A program made the translations under genes and the position numbers. 64,000 nt of DNA, from NCBI GenBank assembly GCA_031472005.1, contig PZJY01000007.1, forward strand, positions 2,591,808-2,655,807. The letters run 5' to 3'. How positions within the stretch are numbered: the first letter of the stretch is position 1; each line of letters begins with the position of its first letter. Below, in pieces: positions 13,175 through 23,018 of the stretch. The notes beneath the pieces were generated by a model. The model was not told where the DNA came from. It did no database searches and saw nothing but the letters and a program-made list of their open reading frames with translations. Origin of the DNA: Tetracladium setigerum. Its lineage: Eukaryota > Ascomycota > Leotiomycetes > Helotiales.

Positions 13175-14266
13175 CTATCCCTTCATACCCACCTCCTTCA
13201 ATCGATCGAAATACCATTTTCTTCCGATCCCTTCTACTTCTTTTCTTAACAATTTCCAGTCAATACGCCTTTCCTTAATAATGCTCTTTTCTTCCACCTC
13301 CACATCCCCCACCAACCATTTCAAGTACCCCGGAGCACCCTTCGCATTTCTTTCCATTCCCATCTCCTCCATATATTGCCAACCCTGCTCCAATCTCATC
13401 TCACCAAGGATACTGTTCGCAAAATCTTTTACATACTCCTCGTTTCCCTGTCCCTTTTTCTTCGCGGCCACCGGCGCAACCTTGGACAAAGGGCCTTTGA
13501 TCTTAATCCACGATTTCGCATCAAAGCACAACGGTGGTGTGGGCTTCCACACAACGCCTTCCCCTCGGCCAAAAATACCAAATGCTTTTCCAAAAGGGCA
13601 TTCTCGTTCCACTTCATCCGCGAGAGGCTGTAAACTCTCTAATGATGCGTTCGCATCTTCAAGGAGCAAGTCATGGTGAAAGAACCCGCTTTTGGAAATA
13701 TGATAGATGTTGTGCTCTTCGGACGAGATATCGGCGTACGGCTCGTCAGGGACCCATATGTTATTGATGGAGATGGATATAATGACGAACAACTTGGTAG
13801 GAAGTTCGCTAATGGCTACCTTCTTCTGAATACCGGGGCCAACCCACTCTCCAGCAATGATAAGGGGGTAGGAATGGTCGATTGAAGATCCTTCATTGAG
13901 AGTGAGGAAACGTTCGTGAATACGCGATTTGAGTTTTAGGATTTCGGCTTTCAGAGGGATCATTCGGTACGCAAAGTCCTGGAGATCGTTGACCAAGGTG
14001 AGGGAGTGCATATTTCTCGATTGTAGTCGTACTTCATTTTCAGAGTTGACCACGATGTCTGCGTGCATCCCATGGAGTTTGACGGTACCTGTGAGTGGGA
14101 TGGATGTAGCAGTCGCAAGCTCGGGATGGAACTGTTTTTGATATGTGATGTGATAAATAACGTCTTTCGCACTCCCCGTGATTTTGGGGTAGAGAGTATC
14201 TGGCTTGTTGGGATCTGATGATGGCTCCATAGTGTTGTTGGTTGGCAGAATGTATCGCGTGGCCAC
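13175..14266 (-). CDS. RNA ligase (nucleotidyltransferase fold), 363 aa
   Basis: An intronless ORF carries the ordered motifs of covalent nucleotidyltransferases. Motif I is 'TVKLHGMHADIV' with KxxG, and K63 is the predicted AMP-accepting lysine. After it come 'LQSRN' (motif Ia-like), the motif III-like 'LIIAGEWVGPGI', motif IV 'GEGVVWKP' and motif V 'WIKIKG'. Spacing and length suit the T4-Rnl-like RNA_ligase domain family found in scattered fungi. Such enzymes seal RNA ends through ligase-AMP and RNA-AMP intermediates. The substrate here is unknown, and this is not the large multidomain Trl1 tRNA ligase. No partner kinase/phosphatase gene is adjacent. The start at 14266 is taken as the first ATG; a second ATG 12 codons later is an alternative. 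Confidence 0.8.
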   Translation of the reverse strand: MATRYILPTNNTMEPSSDPNKPDTLYPKITGSAKDVIYHITYQKQFHPELATATSIPLTGTVKLHGMHADIVVNSENEVRLQSRNMHSLTLVNDLQDFAYRMIPLKAEILKLKSRIHERFLTLNEGSSIDHSYPLIIAGEWVGPGIQKKVAISELPTKLFVIISISINNIWVPDEPYADISSEEHNIYHISKSGFFHHDLLLEDANASLESLQPLADEVERECPFGKAFGIFGRGEGVVWKPTPPLCFDAKSWIKIKGPLSKVAPVAAKKKGQGNEEYVKDFANSILGEMRLEQGWQYMEEMGMERNAKGAPGYLKWLVGDVEVEEKSIIKERRIDWKLLRKEVEGIGRKWYFDRLKEVGMKG

Positions 14267-15377
14267 GATGCTACACGTACCTAAGCTGGTTAAAGATTCT
14301 AAGAGCGGTGATAGCGATTCTTTATATCTTCACAAATGGCAAATTGGCGAGAAACCACCAAGCGCTTTCTTACCGCGTCTTACCTCGTCTCACCTCGCCG
14401 CTGACTCACTGCCCGCATACGTCCGTAAGGCTGACGGCTCCAACTCCCCAATCACATAAATCGCAATGCTTAGAATCAGCAATATTTCGAGCTGTGCTCT
14501 AGAGACAAGAGTATTGGGTGGATGCAACAGGTTCAAAAGAATGTGTGCATCAGTACGTTGAGATGTTGAAATCTTGGCGTTTCGGAGTAGTGCGATATTT
14601 CAACTCTGCTTGCCACTCTTTTGGAAACTTTCAAGCAAGACCCTCGTTGAATGAAGCATCGCCAGACACTACTCGGAAATACTAGCTAATATTTCACCTT
14701 AGTCAGTCGCCTAACTCAAACGGAAGTTACAATTTTTGAATAATGACTATAGCTTTATATTTAACATAATTTCGAGTTTAGTATTTGTTCTTCAATGTAT
14801 AAAATTAATTACTTTTAGCTAGTAACTAAAAGTGTAAGTTGATGTAAAATGAAATCTTACAAATAGAGAAGACTCGATCTTTCCTTGATACAATATTGAA
14901 TAGGAAATGTAAAAGTAAATACGAAAAAGCCTTTACTTTAATAGTCTTAGTACTCATTTATATAAGAAGTCTAAAAGGATCTGGGAAAGAATAGATGCCA
15001 TAGAGGAAGAAATTAGTTAATTCTGCATAGGATCAAGCTTCTTTTTAAAAGTGGAAGTGTGTGAAGAGAACATCACAAAACTAAATACTAATGTTTGCCT
15101 TTTCAATTCTAGGAAAGCACAATGTGGAAGCTTGTGTAAATTATGGAAAAGAAGATTCAAATAGGGTTGTTGTGACTGGCTCTATTGTACAATCTCCGGA
15201 GTAAAAGTCCATATTTGCAGCTCCAGTTCCTCCACTACCCTCACTGAACACCACCTACCATAGTATGTCTCGCTATATTGTACAATCTTCTTCGAAAAGA
15301 GAAAAATCCATGTTCACAATTCCACTTCCTCCATAAAACGCTCACCGCAACCTATCATGTACTGACACACTTCATCC
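14267..15377. other. AT-rich gene-free region
   Basis: No gene is visible. From about 14690 to 15070 the sequence is markedly AT-rich with many TA steps and no sizeable ORF, unlike the flanking gene-bearing DNA. An 8-bp inverted repeat (arms ACTTTTAG/CTAAAAGT) lies at 14811-14833. This could be an old RIP-mutated repeat, but no element is recognisable. Confidence 0.4.
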
Positions 15378-15929
15378 TCAGTAATAGGAACCACTTCCGC
15401 CACCCCCACCGCTCTGGTTATCATATGATGGATGTGGATACCAGATTCCTACACGATTGCCATTTTCGTCGATCTCGCCTTGACCAGGGAGGGGATCCAA
15501 TTCATTCTCAGGCGCGTCTTGAGCAGTCCAACTCACATCGTTCATAGTAGGTTGGGGGAAACTATTAACAACCCTGTAGCTGCTGCTACCCTCTCCGTTA
15601 TTGCTGCCCTTACTTTCATTGTCTCCCTTGGACTTATCCTTTCCCTTGCGGCTGCTTCCGCCATTTTTCTTGTGGCTGCTTCTGTGGTGTCCCTTTCGAC
15701 TATGCTTCCCACGCTCCTCCGCAGCAGAAGCGTCTTTAATAAGAGCGCAATTCTCACAATACTTCCTGTTACTCCCATCGGGTTTATTGATGTCGTCCAC
15801 TATCCGATGGCTTAATCTATTGGGACAATTTTCATAGTCTCCGCCAGATTCAGCACAGAGGTCATTGGGGTCAAAAACATTGCGCTCGTCATAACACGCC
15901 AGACAGAAGACTTGATAGTTCTTGCACAT
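15378..15929 (-). CDS. small hydrophilic protein with Cys-rich N-terminus and low-complexity middle (hypothetical)
   Basis: A 183-aa intronless ORF. The N-terminal 65 residues hold paired Cys/His ('FCLACYDERNVF', 'CAESGGDYENCPNR', 'YCENCALI'), which may bind zinc. A Lys/Ser/Gly-rich low-complexity segment follows, and the tail is acidic and Gly-rich, ending in GGGGGSGSYY. There is no signal peptide. I do not recognise the family. Similar short 'CxxC... low complexity' proteins are frequent in ascomycetes, often beside other hypothetical genes. Coding is supported by the open frame and Cys spacing only. Confidence 0.55.
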   Translation of the reverse strand: MCKNYQVFCLACYDERNVFDPNDLCAESGGDYENCPNRLSHRIVDDINKPDGSNRKYCENCALIKDASAAEERGKHSRKGHHRSSHKKNGGSSRKGKDKSKGDNESKGSNNGEGSSSYRVVNSFPQPTMNDVSWTAQDAPENELDPLPGQGEIDENGNRVGIWYPHPSYDNQSGGGGGSGSYY

Positions 15930-17083
15930 TTTGCTTGATTGAGAGTTTGAGTCGAGAAGGGCGTGGTTGAAGTTGAGGATTGTTCGGCTATTGTGTTGAT
16001 TTGGGGTTTAAAGTCGGTTGAAGTCTGGGGTGTCTTTAAGTATTTGAGTTGTAATGAGAGTTGGAGTTGCTTTGGAGTGCTTGGAATGAAGGAGAAGATG
16101 GGTGGGTATGAGGAAGGAAGAAGATGGGATATTTGTAGTAGCTTTGGCATGTAGGAGATGATTCGAAAACAATATTTCATGATTAAAGACCGAATATCAC
16201 TGTTATTACGATGGGGATAGTGAATTACGCCTTAGAATCAGAGAACTTCGAAGTCAGAGTGTATTAAAATTTACCTTACTCCGAGTACTCGAACACCTAT
16301 CACTCTATGTCACTTTTCCCGACCCATTTTCGAGGCTCTAGCAGCTCATTCACCTACCTACCTCAACGTTTACTTGTTGGTGCACTCTTAGTGGTTATCA
16401 ACTGGAGCAGAACGTCGCCATGGAGAGCATCTGTTGGCTGCTTCAAAAGATGGCTCCAATTAGAGACTCAAGTGGGTTGATCTATGACAGCATCTTTGCA
16501 ACTTGAAATGCTACCAGCGGCAATGGAGGGGTCGCGCTTGAGCAGTATGAAAATGTTAATGACTTATGCTACGCTCATTACATACAGGCAAGGTTTTACT
16601 ATCACCCCAAGCGCTTGAATATCTCAAGCGAGTTTTACTCCAAAGTTGATCTCTTGCCTTGCCAAGTCACGGATCCATTCTTTCCTCTGACCCGAATAAT
16701 GCAAACTTTTCTCCGATGTCCAAATACACTCTCATTATCCGGCGTGATACTTTCTCTTCAATTCAGATCTTGATATTTTGGGTCTCAATGATCGAGACGT
16801 CGTTCGGGCGAAAAAGGAGTCGTCCTTGTTGTTTGGCAGCACACAGTTGATCGTTGCACAGACACGTTGAAGACCAATCCGTTTCTATTTGATCTCCTTG
16901 TTGTCTGAAGCATTACTCTATGTAACAACATTGGCGGATGCTCGCAATCCCAACATCTACAGCCGTATACAGTGCACAGCACAATACATCTACTTTCATG
17001 GCGTGATTGCCGAAGAAATCTTCTATAAAATTATTCCAATCTCGGATATCTCTTAACCAAATTTGCTCCACGACCCTACGAAA
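15930..17083. other. intergenic region, no supported gene
   Basis: This is the upstream region of the hypothetical gene and the 3' flank of the deacetylase gene. Short open frames (such as 16659-16850) lack recognisable domains or splice-joined partners. Confidence 0.45.
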
Positions 17084-18504
17084 TTATGCCAAACGATCAA
17101 ACACCTTTGACCCAAACTTCCACACCTGATCAATCTTTAAGGTCTTCAGCCCGTCTGAATCAATTTCCTCGGCAATAACAACCAAATCAGCGTCTGCATT
17201 ACTTTCCAAAGACCCTTTCACCCCACTCAACCCCAGCATTGCAGCTGGTGTAACTGTTACAGCCTTCAGAGCCTGTGGTATTGTCGCCCCAGTCCAGTTC
17301 AAAAAGTTGGTCACACACTCTATCAGAGTGATGGAGCTAATGGAAATTGTCAATAAAACATTGTAAGAGATCCAAAGACGATAACTCACCTGCCTGCGAT
17401 CTTATCACTCCCCTCCAGAACCAATCTCGAACCCCTCTTTACAATTCTCTCTCCATTAGTCCACTCATAAACTCCATCCTCCAATCCAACAAGATGCATG
17501 GCATCGGTAACTAATACCAATCCTTCTGGATGCGCATTCCACGCTATTTTCACGCTTGTTGGATGCAGATGAATGCCATCAGCTATCACCCCGAAACATG
17601 GCCTCTTGCTATTTGGATTCTGACCAAGAGTACCGAAAACACCGGGGTTTCGATGATGGAGAGGTCGCATCGCATTGAAGAGATGCGTGATCATCGTGCA
17701 ACCATGCGAGATGGCTTCTGACGCCTCTTCATAGCTTGCTTCGGTGTGGCCCATTGAAAAAATAATTCCACGTTCAGTGATCGAAGGAATGGAAGACATC
17801 ATCGATGCAATCTCAGGGGCAGCAGTAATCATCTTGATGCGTGCTGGCTGGGAAGTGCTGCTTTCATCTGTGGAGGTGGTAGGGTTGATGTTACACGATC
17901 CGTACATGTCTTCTAGATCGCTGAAGCCATCGATGGCACTGCGAAGGACGGAGAGTTTATGTATACCGTTCTTGGTTGGTGACAGGAAGGGACCTTCACA
18001 GTGTGCACCAAGCGATTCGGCGCCATCGGACGAGTTGCGAGGCATTCCTGAAGGGCCAAGGAAGGGAAGGGCCTGCGCTGTGTTAGGTCGGATTGCATTG
18101 CAGTTTGTGAGTTTCACACTTACATCGTGATAAACTTGCTTCTTTTGAGAAGTGAGTGTGGGTAAATATGAAGTCACTCCTGTTTCGATGATTCTCTTGT
18201 TTACTTGTCGTAATGTTTTCCCATACGCAGCTGGGCCTTCTGCGGGAATAACTGAGAAATCGAAGCCAAATGCTCCATTCAGCTGCACATCGATCAGACC
18301 AGGCGCGAGAATCTTTCCTGCTAGGTCGACAGTGACATCCGGAGTTGCGTGGTGATCGTAGAATGCTTGCTGACTTTGAATAATCTTGCCGGTGAGTGAT
18401 GATACCCAGAGATCTTGGAAAATCAATTCGTCGCCTTTGACAACTCTGCAATTTGTGAATTTGGTGATCCTCTCGCCACCTTCTGTTTGAATCACCGACG
18501 GCAT
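17084..18504 (-). CDS. dac1: N-acetylglucosamine-6-phosphate deacetylase
   Basis: Three exons (18124-18504, 17390-18072, 17084-17336) encode about 438 aa. The first intron (18073-18123, 51 bp) keeps the frame open, but it has GTAAGT, CCTAAC and CAG signals, and its translation interrupts the conserved 'VYHD/ALPFLGPSG' join. NagA-family metal and substrate motifs are present: 'LAPGLIDVQLNGAFGFDFS', 'LGAHCEGPFLSPTKNGIH' (metal-binding Glu), 'FSMGHTEASYEEA', 'THLFNAMRPLHHRNPG', 'FGVIADGIHLHP' and 'LVTDAMHLVG' (catalytic Asp). The enzyme converts GlcNAc-6-P to glucosamine-6-P plus acetate in the cytosol. It is transcribed divergently from the GH3-GNAT gene, and the deaminase that uses its product lies about 11 kb away, as in GlcNAc clusters of other filamentous ascomycetes. 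Confidence 0.95.
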
Positions 18505-19305
18505 CTTGAAGTTGATCTATTTTAAAAATCCCGGAATGGGAGTGGAAATGATGTATTTAAATTATGTGTTTTGGCGTCTGGCACCAAGTGAAATTTCGGA
18601 TGTCTACATTGTGGATGAATATATCCTTCCAAATGGTCAGATTCGCAGCGTTTTGAACGGAGCCCAGAGTTCAGAACCTAGCGCCGGTGCCATCGCTACT
18701 ATGTCATGACTCCATAGAACTAAAATAGCGGATACTGCTAGTGAAGCTAGCATGGTACAATCTTTGAACAGAAATGTTGACAAAGGCAGGTTTGAACGGA
18801 GGAGTAATAATGGAGATGTAACGTATGTAACGTCTCATCCGGCCGTCGAATAACCGGGTTTGCCGGGGTGATGAGTTTGTGGGAACGCGACTGGAATTGG
18901 CATTTCGGAAAAGCCTTGAGACGGAAGAGAACAATAAAGACGCAAAAACCCTTTCTCCATGATAGATTCGAGCTTATCAACAGTTGACTTGGTCATATGT
19001 CGTCGATGAAGGATAAGAGGGTAAACAGAGTAGAAAATAGAAGGCGGAAATGTCATGTGACGTGAAGTATTGAAACCCTGATAAATCCAACCTCGCCTCT
19101 TTTCCTCTACCCATAAGCAGCAGTTCACGACACAATAAATGCTGTTTTGGCCGCGAAATGAGGATCTAATACAACATACCAGTCTATAATGCATGGTATT
19201 TTGTCCGATTGGAGTCCAGGGAGAGCCACCGCAGCTGTGAAGTCTTGACCGTCCACCACCCCATCCTCCAGAAGGCTGGATCCCCAACGCACTATCAAGG
19301 TTAAA
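18505..19305. promoter_or_regulatory. divergent promoter shared by deacetylase and GH3-GNAT genes
   Basis: About 0.8 kb separates the two start codons, so regulatory sites can act on both genes. No other gene is supported here. An Ndt80-type core (see 18939-18947) lies inside. Confidence 0.5.
18939..18947 (+). promoter_or_regulatory. candidate Ndt80/Ron1-type site (GACGCAAAA)
   Basis: The nine bases match the Ndt80 middle sporulation element consensus (DNCRCAAAW). The cluster encodes an Ndt80-domain regulator, so the match is worth noting. One match in a promoter of this length is not statistically unusual, and the binding preference of this Ron1-like protein is unknown. Confidence 0.22.
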
Positions 19306-22300
19306 ATGGAGGCATCTGATGATGCTTTGGATCCAATATGGCAAGACTTAGACTGGTATGTTCTAGCGATTATCACCCGATGGCTTGAAAAGGGAACTGA
19401 TTGATTTCTTAGGGCCATAGGGCAACTTTTGTTTATCGGATGGGAAGGCACAGAAGTAACCCCGCAGATTCGAACTTTGATTGAGGATCACCATCTGGGA
19501 GCTATCTTATTGACCACGAAAAACTTGAAAAGTATGAGTTTTAATATTCTTTTCTGACCGGGTTTCGCTTTGTCTGTTTCATCTATCCTTGTGTCGGTCG
19601 ATTTCAGCTAGTCGCTGAAATGAGGGAGACTGATCGGCTGGAGAAGTGCCACCTAGTTTTGTTGGCCCTATCATCCCCATCTTCGCGCTGTGAGCCTTCT
19701 TGGATAACATAAGTTCGCTTGATGTAATTGCTCTCTCCAAAGAACCCCGTATTAATGCTCACAGCCGCCGAGCAAACGGCCAACCTCGTCCAGCAACTGC
19801 AAACCATCGCTCATCAAGCAGGCCATCCTGTTCCCCTTCTCATTGCGCTCGACCAAGAAAATGGCGGAGTCAACAGCCTTTTTGATGATGACTACATTTG
19901 TCAATTCCCATCCGCAATGGGAACTGCAGCAACTGGATCTCTTGAGCTTGCGTACGAAGTCGCTAACGCAACAGCGAAAGAGATTTCGGCTGTGGGTGTT
20001 AACATGATCATGGGCCCTTGTCTGGACGTCTTAACAAATGCTCGATATCAACCGTTGGGAGTGAGAGCTACTGGAGACGACCCCCAGGAAGTCTCCCAAT
20101 ATGGTATTGCAGCCATGACTGGTTACAAAGATGCTGGTATTACGACATGTGGGAAGCATTTTCCTTCCTATGGAAACCTTGATTTCCTAGGATCCTCACT
20201 GGACATGCCAATAATTACAGAAACAATTGAACAACTAAGTTTGAGCGCTCTTGTTCCGTTTAGAAACGCAATTCGCGATGGACTAGACGCAATGATGGTT
20301 GGTGGGTGTGCGATGGCCAACGCAAGTATGTTATCACATTATACCCCCGCAAAACTCTGCTAATACTGTCAGGCATGAATGTGATGCATGCTTGTCTGAG
20401 CGATCAAGTTGTCGATGACCTACTTCGAAATGACCTTGGTTTCAACGGGGTAACGATCTCCGAGTGTCTGGAAATGGACGCACTCAGCCATGATATTGGT
20501 GTCAGGGGAGGAACCGTGATGGCTGTCGAAGCAGGCTGTGATCTAGTCCTTCTCTGTCGCTCATTCGCGGTTCAACAAGAGGCGATCTCGGGCCTGAAAC
20601 TCGGTGTAGAGAATGAGATGATATCAAGAGAACGTATCATGGTCTCATTACGGAGAGTGTTGGAGCTGAAATCTAAATGTACAAATTGGCAAAAGGCCCT
20701 CCACCCACCTGGCATCAGCCTCCTCTCAAGTATCCACCAAAGTCATTTGGCATTGTCAACCAAAGCCTACGATAACTCAATCACCGTCATGAGGGACAAA
20801 AATCATCTGCTTCCTCTATCAAGCACTCTGTATGAGGATGATGAACTGCTGTTGCTCACCCCTCTTCTTAAACCCCTTCCCGCCTCGGCAGCAACAAAAA
20901 TGCTCACGGACACAGCATCTCTTCCATTCGACAGCGACAAGAGACTTCAGAGATCTTCTATCATGAGTGGAGAAGGTGTGTTTAGAGAACTGGGTCGCTC
21001 ACTGGCTAGGCAGCGTCATGGCAAGTTGCTTCATACATCCTACACGGCAAATGGCGTTCGTCCAGTCCATGAAAATCTTATCAACAGAGCCAGCGCAATC
21101 ATCATTGTTACGGCCGATGCCAATAGAAATCTATACCAGAACGGATTCACAAAGCACGTCTCAATGATGTGTTCCATGCTCAGCGCGGGCGGCAAGAAGA
21201 AATCACTCATCGTTGTCTCGGTAAGTTCGCCATACGATTTCGCTATGGATAAATCGATCGGCACTTATGTCTGTACATTTGATTTCACCGAAACTGCGTT
21301 GAGTGCATTGGTAAGAGCGCTCTTTGGCGAATTTGTTCCTCAGGGGACCCTCCCCGGAACGTTGCGCAAAAGTCGAAAGGTGGTGAAGTCAAGACAACAT
21401 TGGTTGGTGGAGAACTGGAATGGGCAGCGAGACCGAAGAGGATTGGAAGCTTTGATCAAGACTGTCCAAAAGATCACACCACCTGGAACTTTGAGCGGAC
21501 TTGAAGGAGCAACAGCCAACGCTTTTGAATTTGTATGTGCCACCTTTCCACGTTTGTGTGACTTTCACTCATTTTCCAGCTCCAACACACCACAGTTCCC
21601 AACAGCTCAAACCGAATTGAGGCTGCTCATTATGTTGTTCGTAACTCCAGCACACAAGCCCTCTTTGGATTCTGTGCAACCTTCTACTACCCCGAATCTT
21701 CCCTTGGTGTGGTGGCTTCAATATTTGTTGATCCCGCTAAGCGTAATCTCTCCATTGGCCATTCTCTTCATCAACGCGCAATTCGCGGTCTACTCTGCAA
21801 GACACCGAAGCCTCAGCGACTACAACTGGGTTCCGGTTTACCAAGCGTGTATCTTGGAATACCGATGGGAGATATCAGCGAAGGTGCAAGATTGAAAAGA
21901 TGGTTTGCTGCAAACGGATGGGAAGCAGCAACTCAACAAGGTCTCTTCACACTCACTGTTCGAAACCTTTTGACATGGGAGCCGCCGGAAGGATTACTAC
22001 AATCAATTCAAAGGTTCAGCTTCGCATTCGATCTCATCCATGGAAAAGAAAACTCGGAGTCGGTAATTGAGCACGTAAAAAAATCAAGCCCGGAAATTCA
22101 AACTCTCTACCAACTTGCTCTCGAAGACCCGAAAGCATGTGGTATCGTGAGGGCGAAATCACCTGTTGATGGTAGTCTGGTCGGCACAGTCATTATCTGT
22201 CGCCCTGAAAGTTCGCTGGCCGCATACATGCCAGTGCTCAAGGGGAGACATGCAAGTGGTGGCGAATCGGAATTGATAGGTGGCATTGTAGCGCCAGTGG

Positions 22301-22527
22301 TGCCAGGAAGTCAACAGCATGCTTCTGGCGTTGTGCTTCAAGGACTGGCATTGCTTGGAATACGACAGAATAAGGCGCATAGAGCTGGAAGTTGTGTTTT
22401 GACTTGGGTGGATGGAGATGAGAGGGATTTGCTGCTTGGAATGGGATTTGACGTGTTGGATGCGTTTGAGGAGTTGAGTGTCAAGTCGGATCAGGTTGGT
22501 TTCCCGTTGAGCCAAAACATCAAATAA
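19306..22527 (+). CDS. nag3: GH3 family beta-N-acetylglucosaminidase-like domain fused to C-terminal GNAT-like acetyltransferase region
   Basis: Five exons (19306-19355, 19413-19531, 19765-20325, 20373-21532, 21580-22527) encode about 945 aa. Intron 2 is long (19532-19764, 233 bp). Residues 1-350 form a NagZ-like GH3 barrel ('LIALDQENGGVNS', 'ISAVGVNMIMGPCLDV', 'KHFPSYG' near residue 187, 'GFNGVTISECLEM' near 268-277). A second GH3-type region reaches about residue 625. The last 315 residues look like GNAT acetyltransferase: 'VVASIFVDPAKRNLSIGHSL' fits motif A, and a second, more divergent copy ends in 'GDERDLLLGMGFDV'. There is no signal peptide, so the protein should act inside the cell on imported GlcNAc oligomers or conjugates. 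The nucleophile position of NagZ enzymes (Asp in S/T-D-x-L-x-M) is Glu274 here, and the NagZ Asp-His dyad loop is not recognisable. The symbol follows the fungal GlcNAc-cluster GH3 gene by analogy. Confidence 0.88.
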
Positions 22528-23018
22528 AATACTCACAACCGGGCTACAGATTTCAATTTAGCTATCACTGTATCAGAATATTTACTCCAGTACTTGTAAG
22601 TCGATCTAGCTACTTTTGATGCATTCAAAAACTTACCTGGAATGTAAGATTATGGGTGCTGCAGATATGAAATGTTGGTAATGACAACTTGCGTGGCATA
22701 CCTAGTAATCGTGTGTTTGCAGAATAAAATCAGTGATGAAGTAATTGATATTGAAACTTAATCACGAAACTTGCCCCCTGAAGTATCAGTTACAAAAGAT
22801 GCAAACGGGGTATAATTGACTGTCATAAATACTGTTCCTTCCCTCCCGCAATGCCTCCCAAGTTACAATCCAATCCCAATTCGCCTTGGACGCCCTTCTG
22901 CACCCAATTGTATCTTTACAAATTTGACAGCCAAACTTGTGGCGCCACACTTCGAAATGCTGTTCTTCTCAACCGCTTCATGTGAGATAGAGAGCCTCAC
23001 CAGCTCAAAGAAGTTACG
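22528..23018. other. convergent intergenic region
   Basis: Short interval between the ends of the GH3-GNAT gene (+) and the Ron1-like gene (-). It presumably carries both 3' UTRs. No gene is seen. Confidence 0.5.

Noticed and set aside
13146..13767. + strand open frames opposite the RNA ligase
   Set aside because: They are antisense shadows of a strongly motif-supported gene on the other strand.
21210..21260. GTAAGT at 21221 as an intron donor in the GH3 gene
   Set aside because: The sequence across it (VSVSSPYDFAMDKSIG) is normal GH3-family protein sequence and remains in frame.
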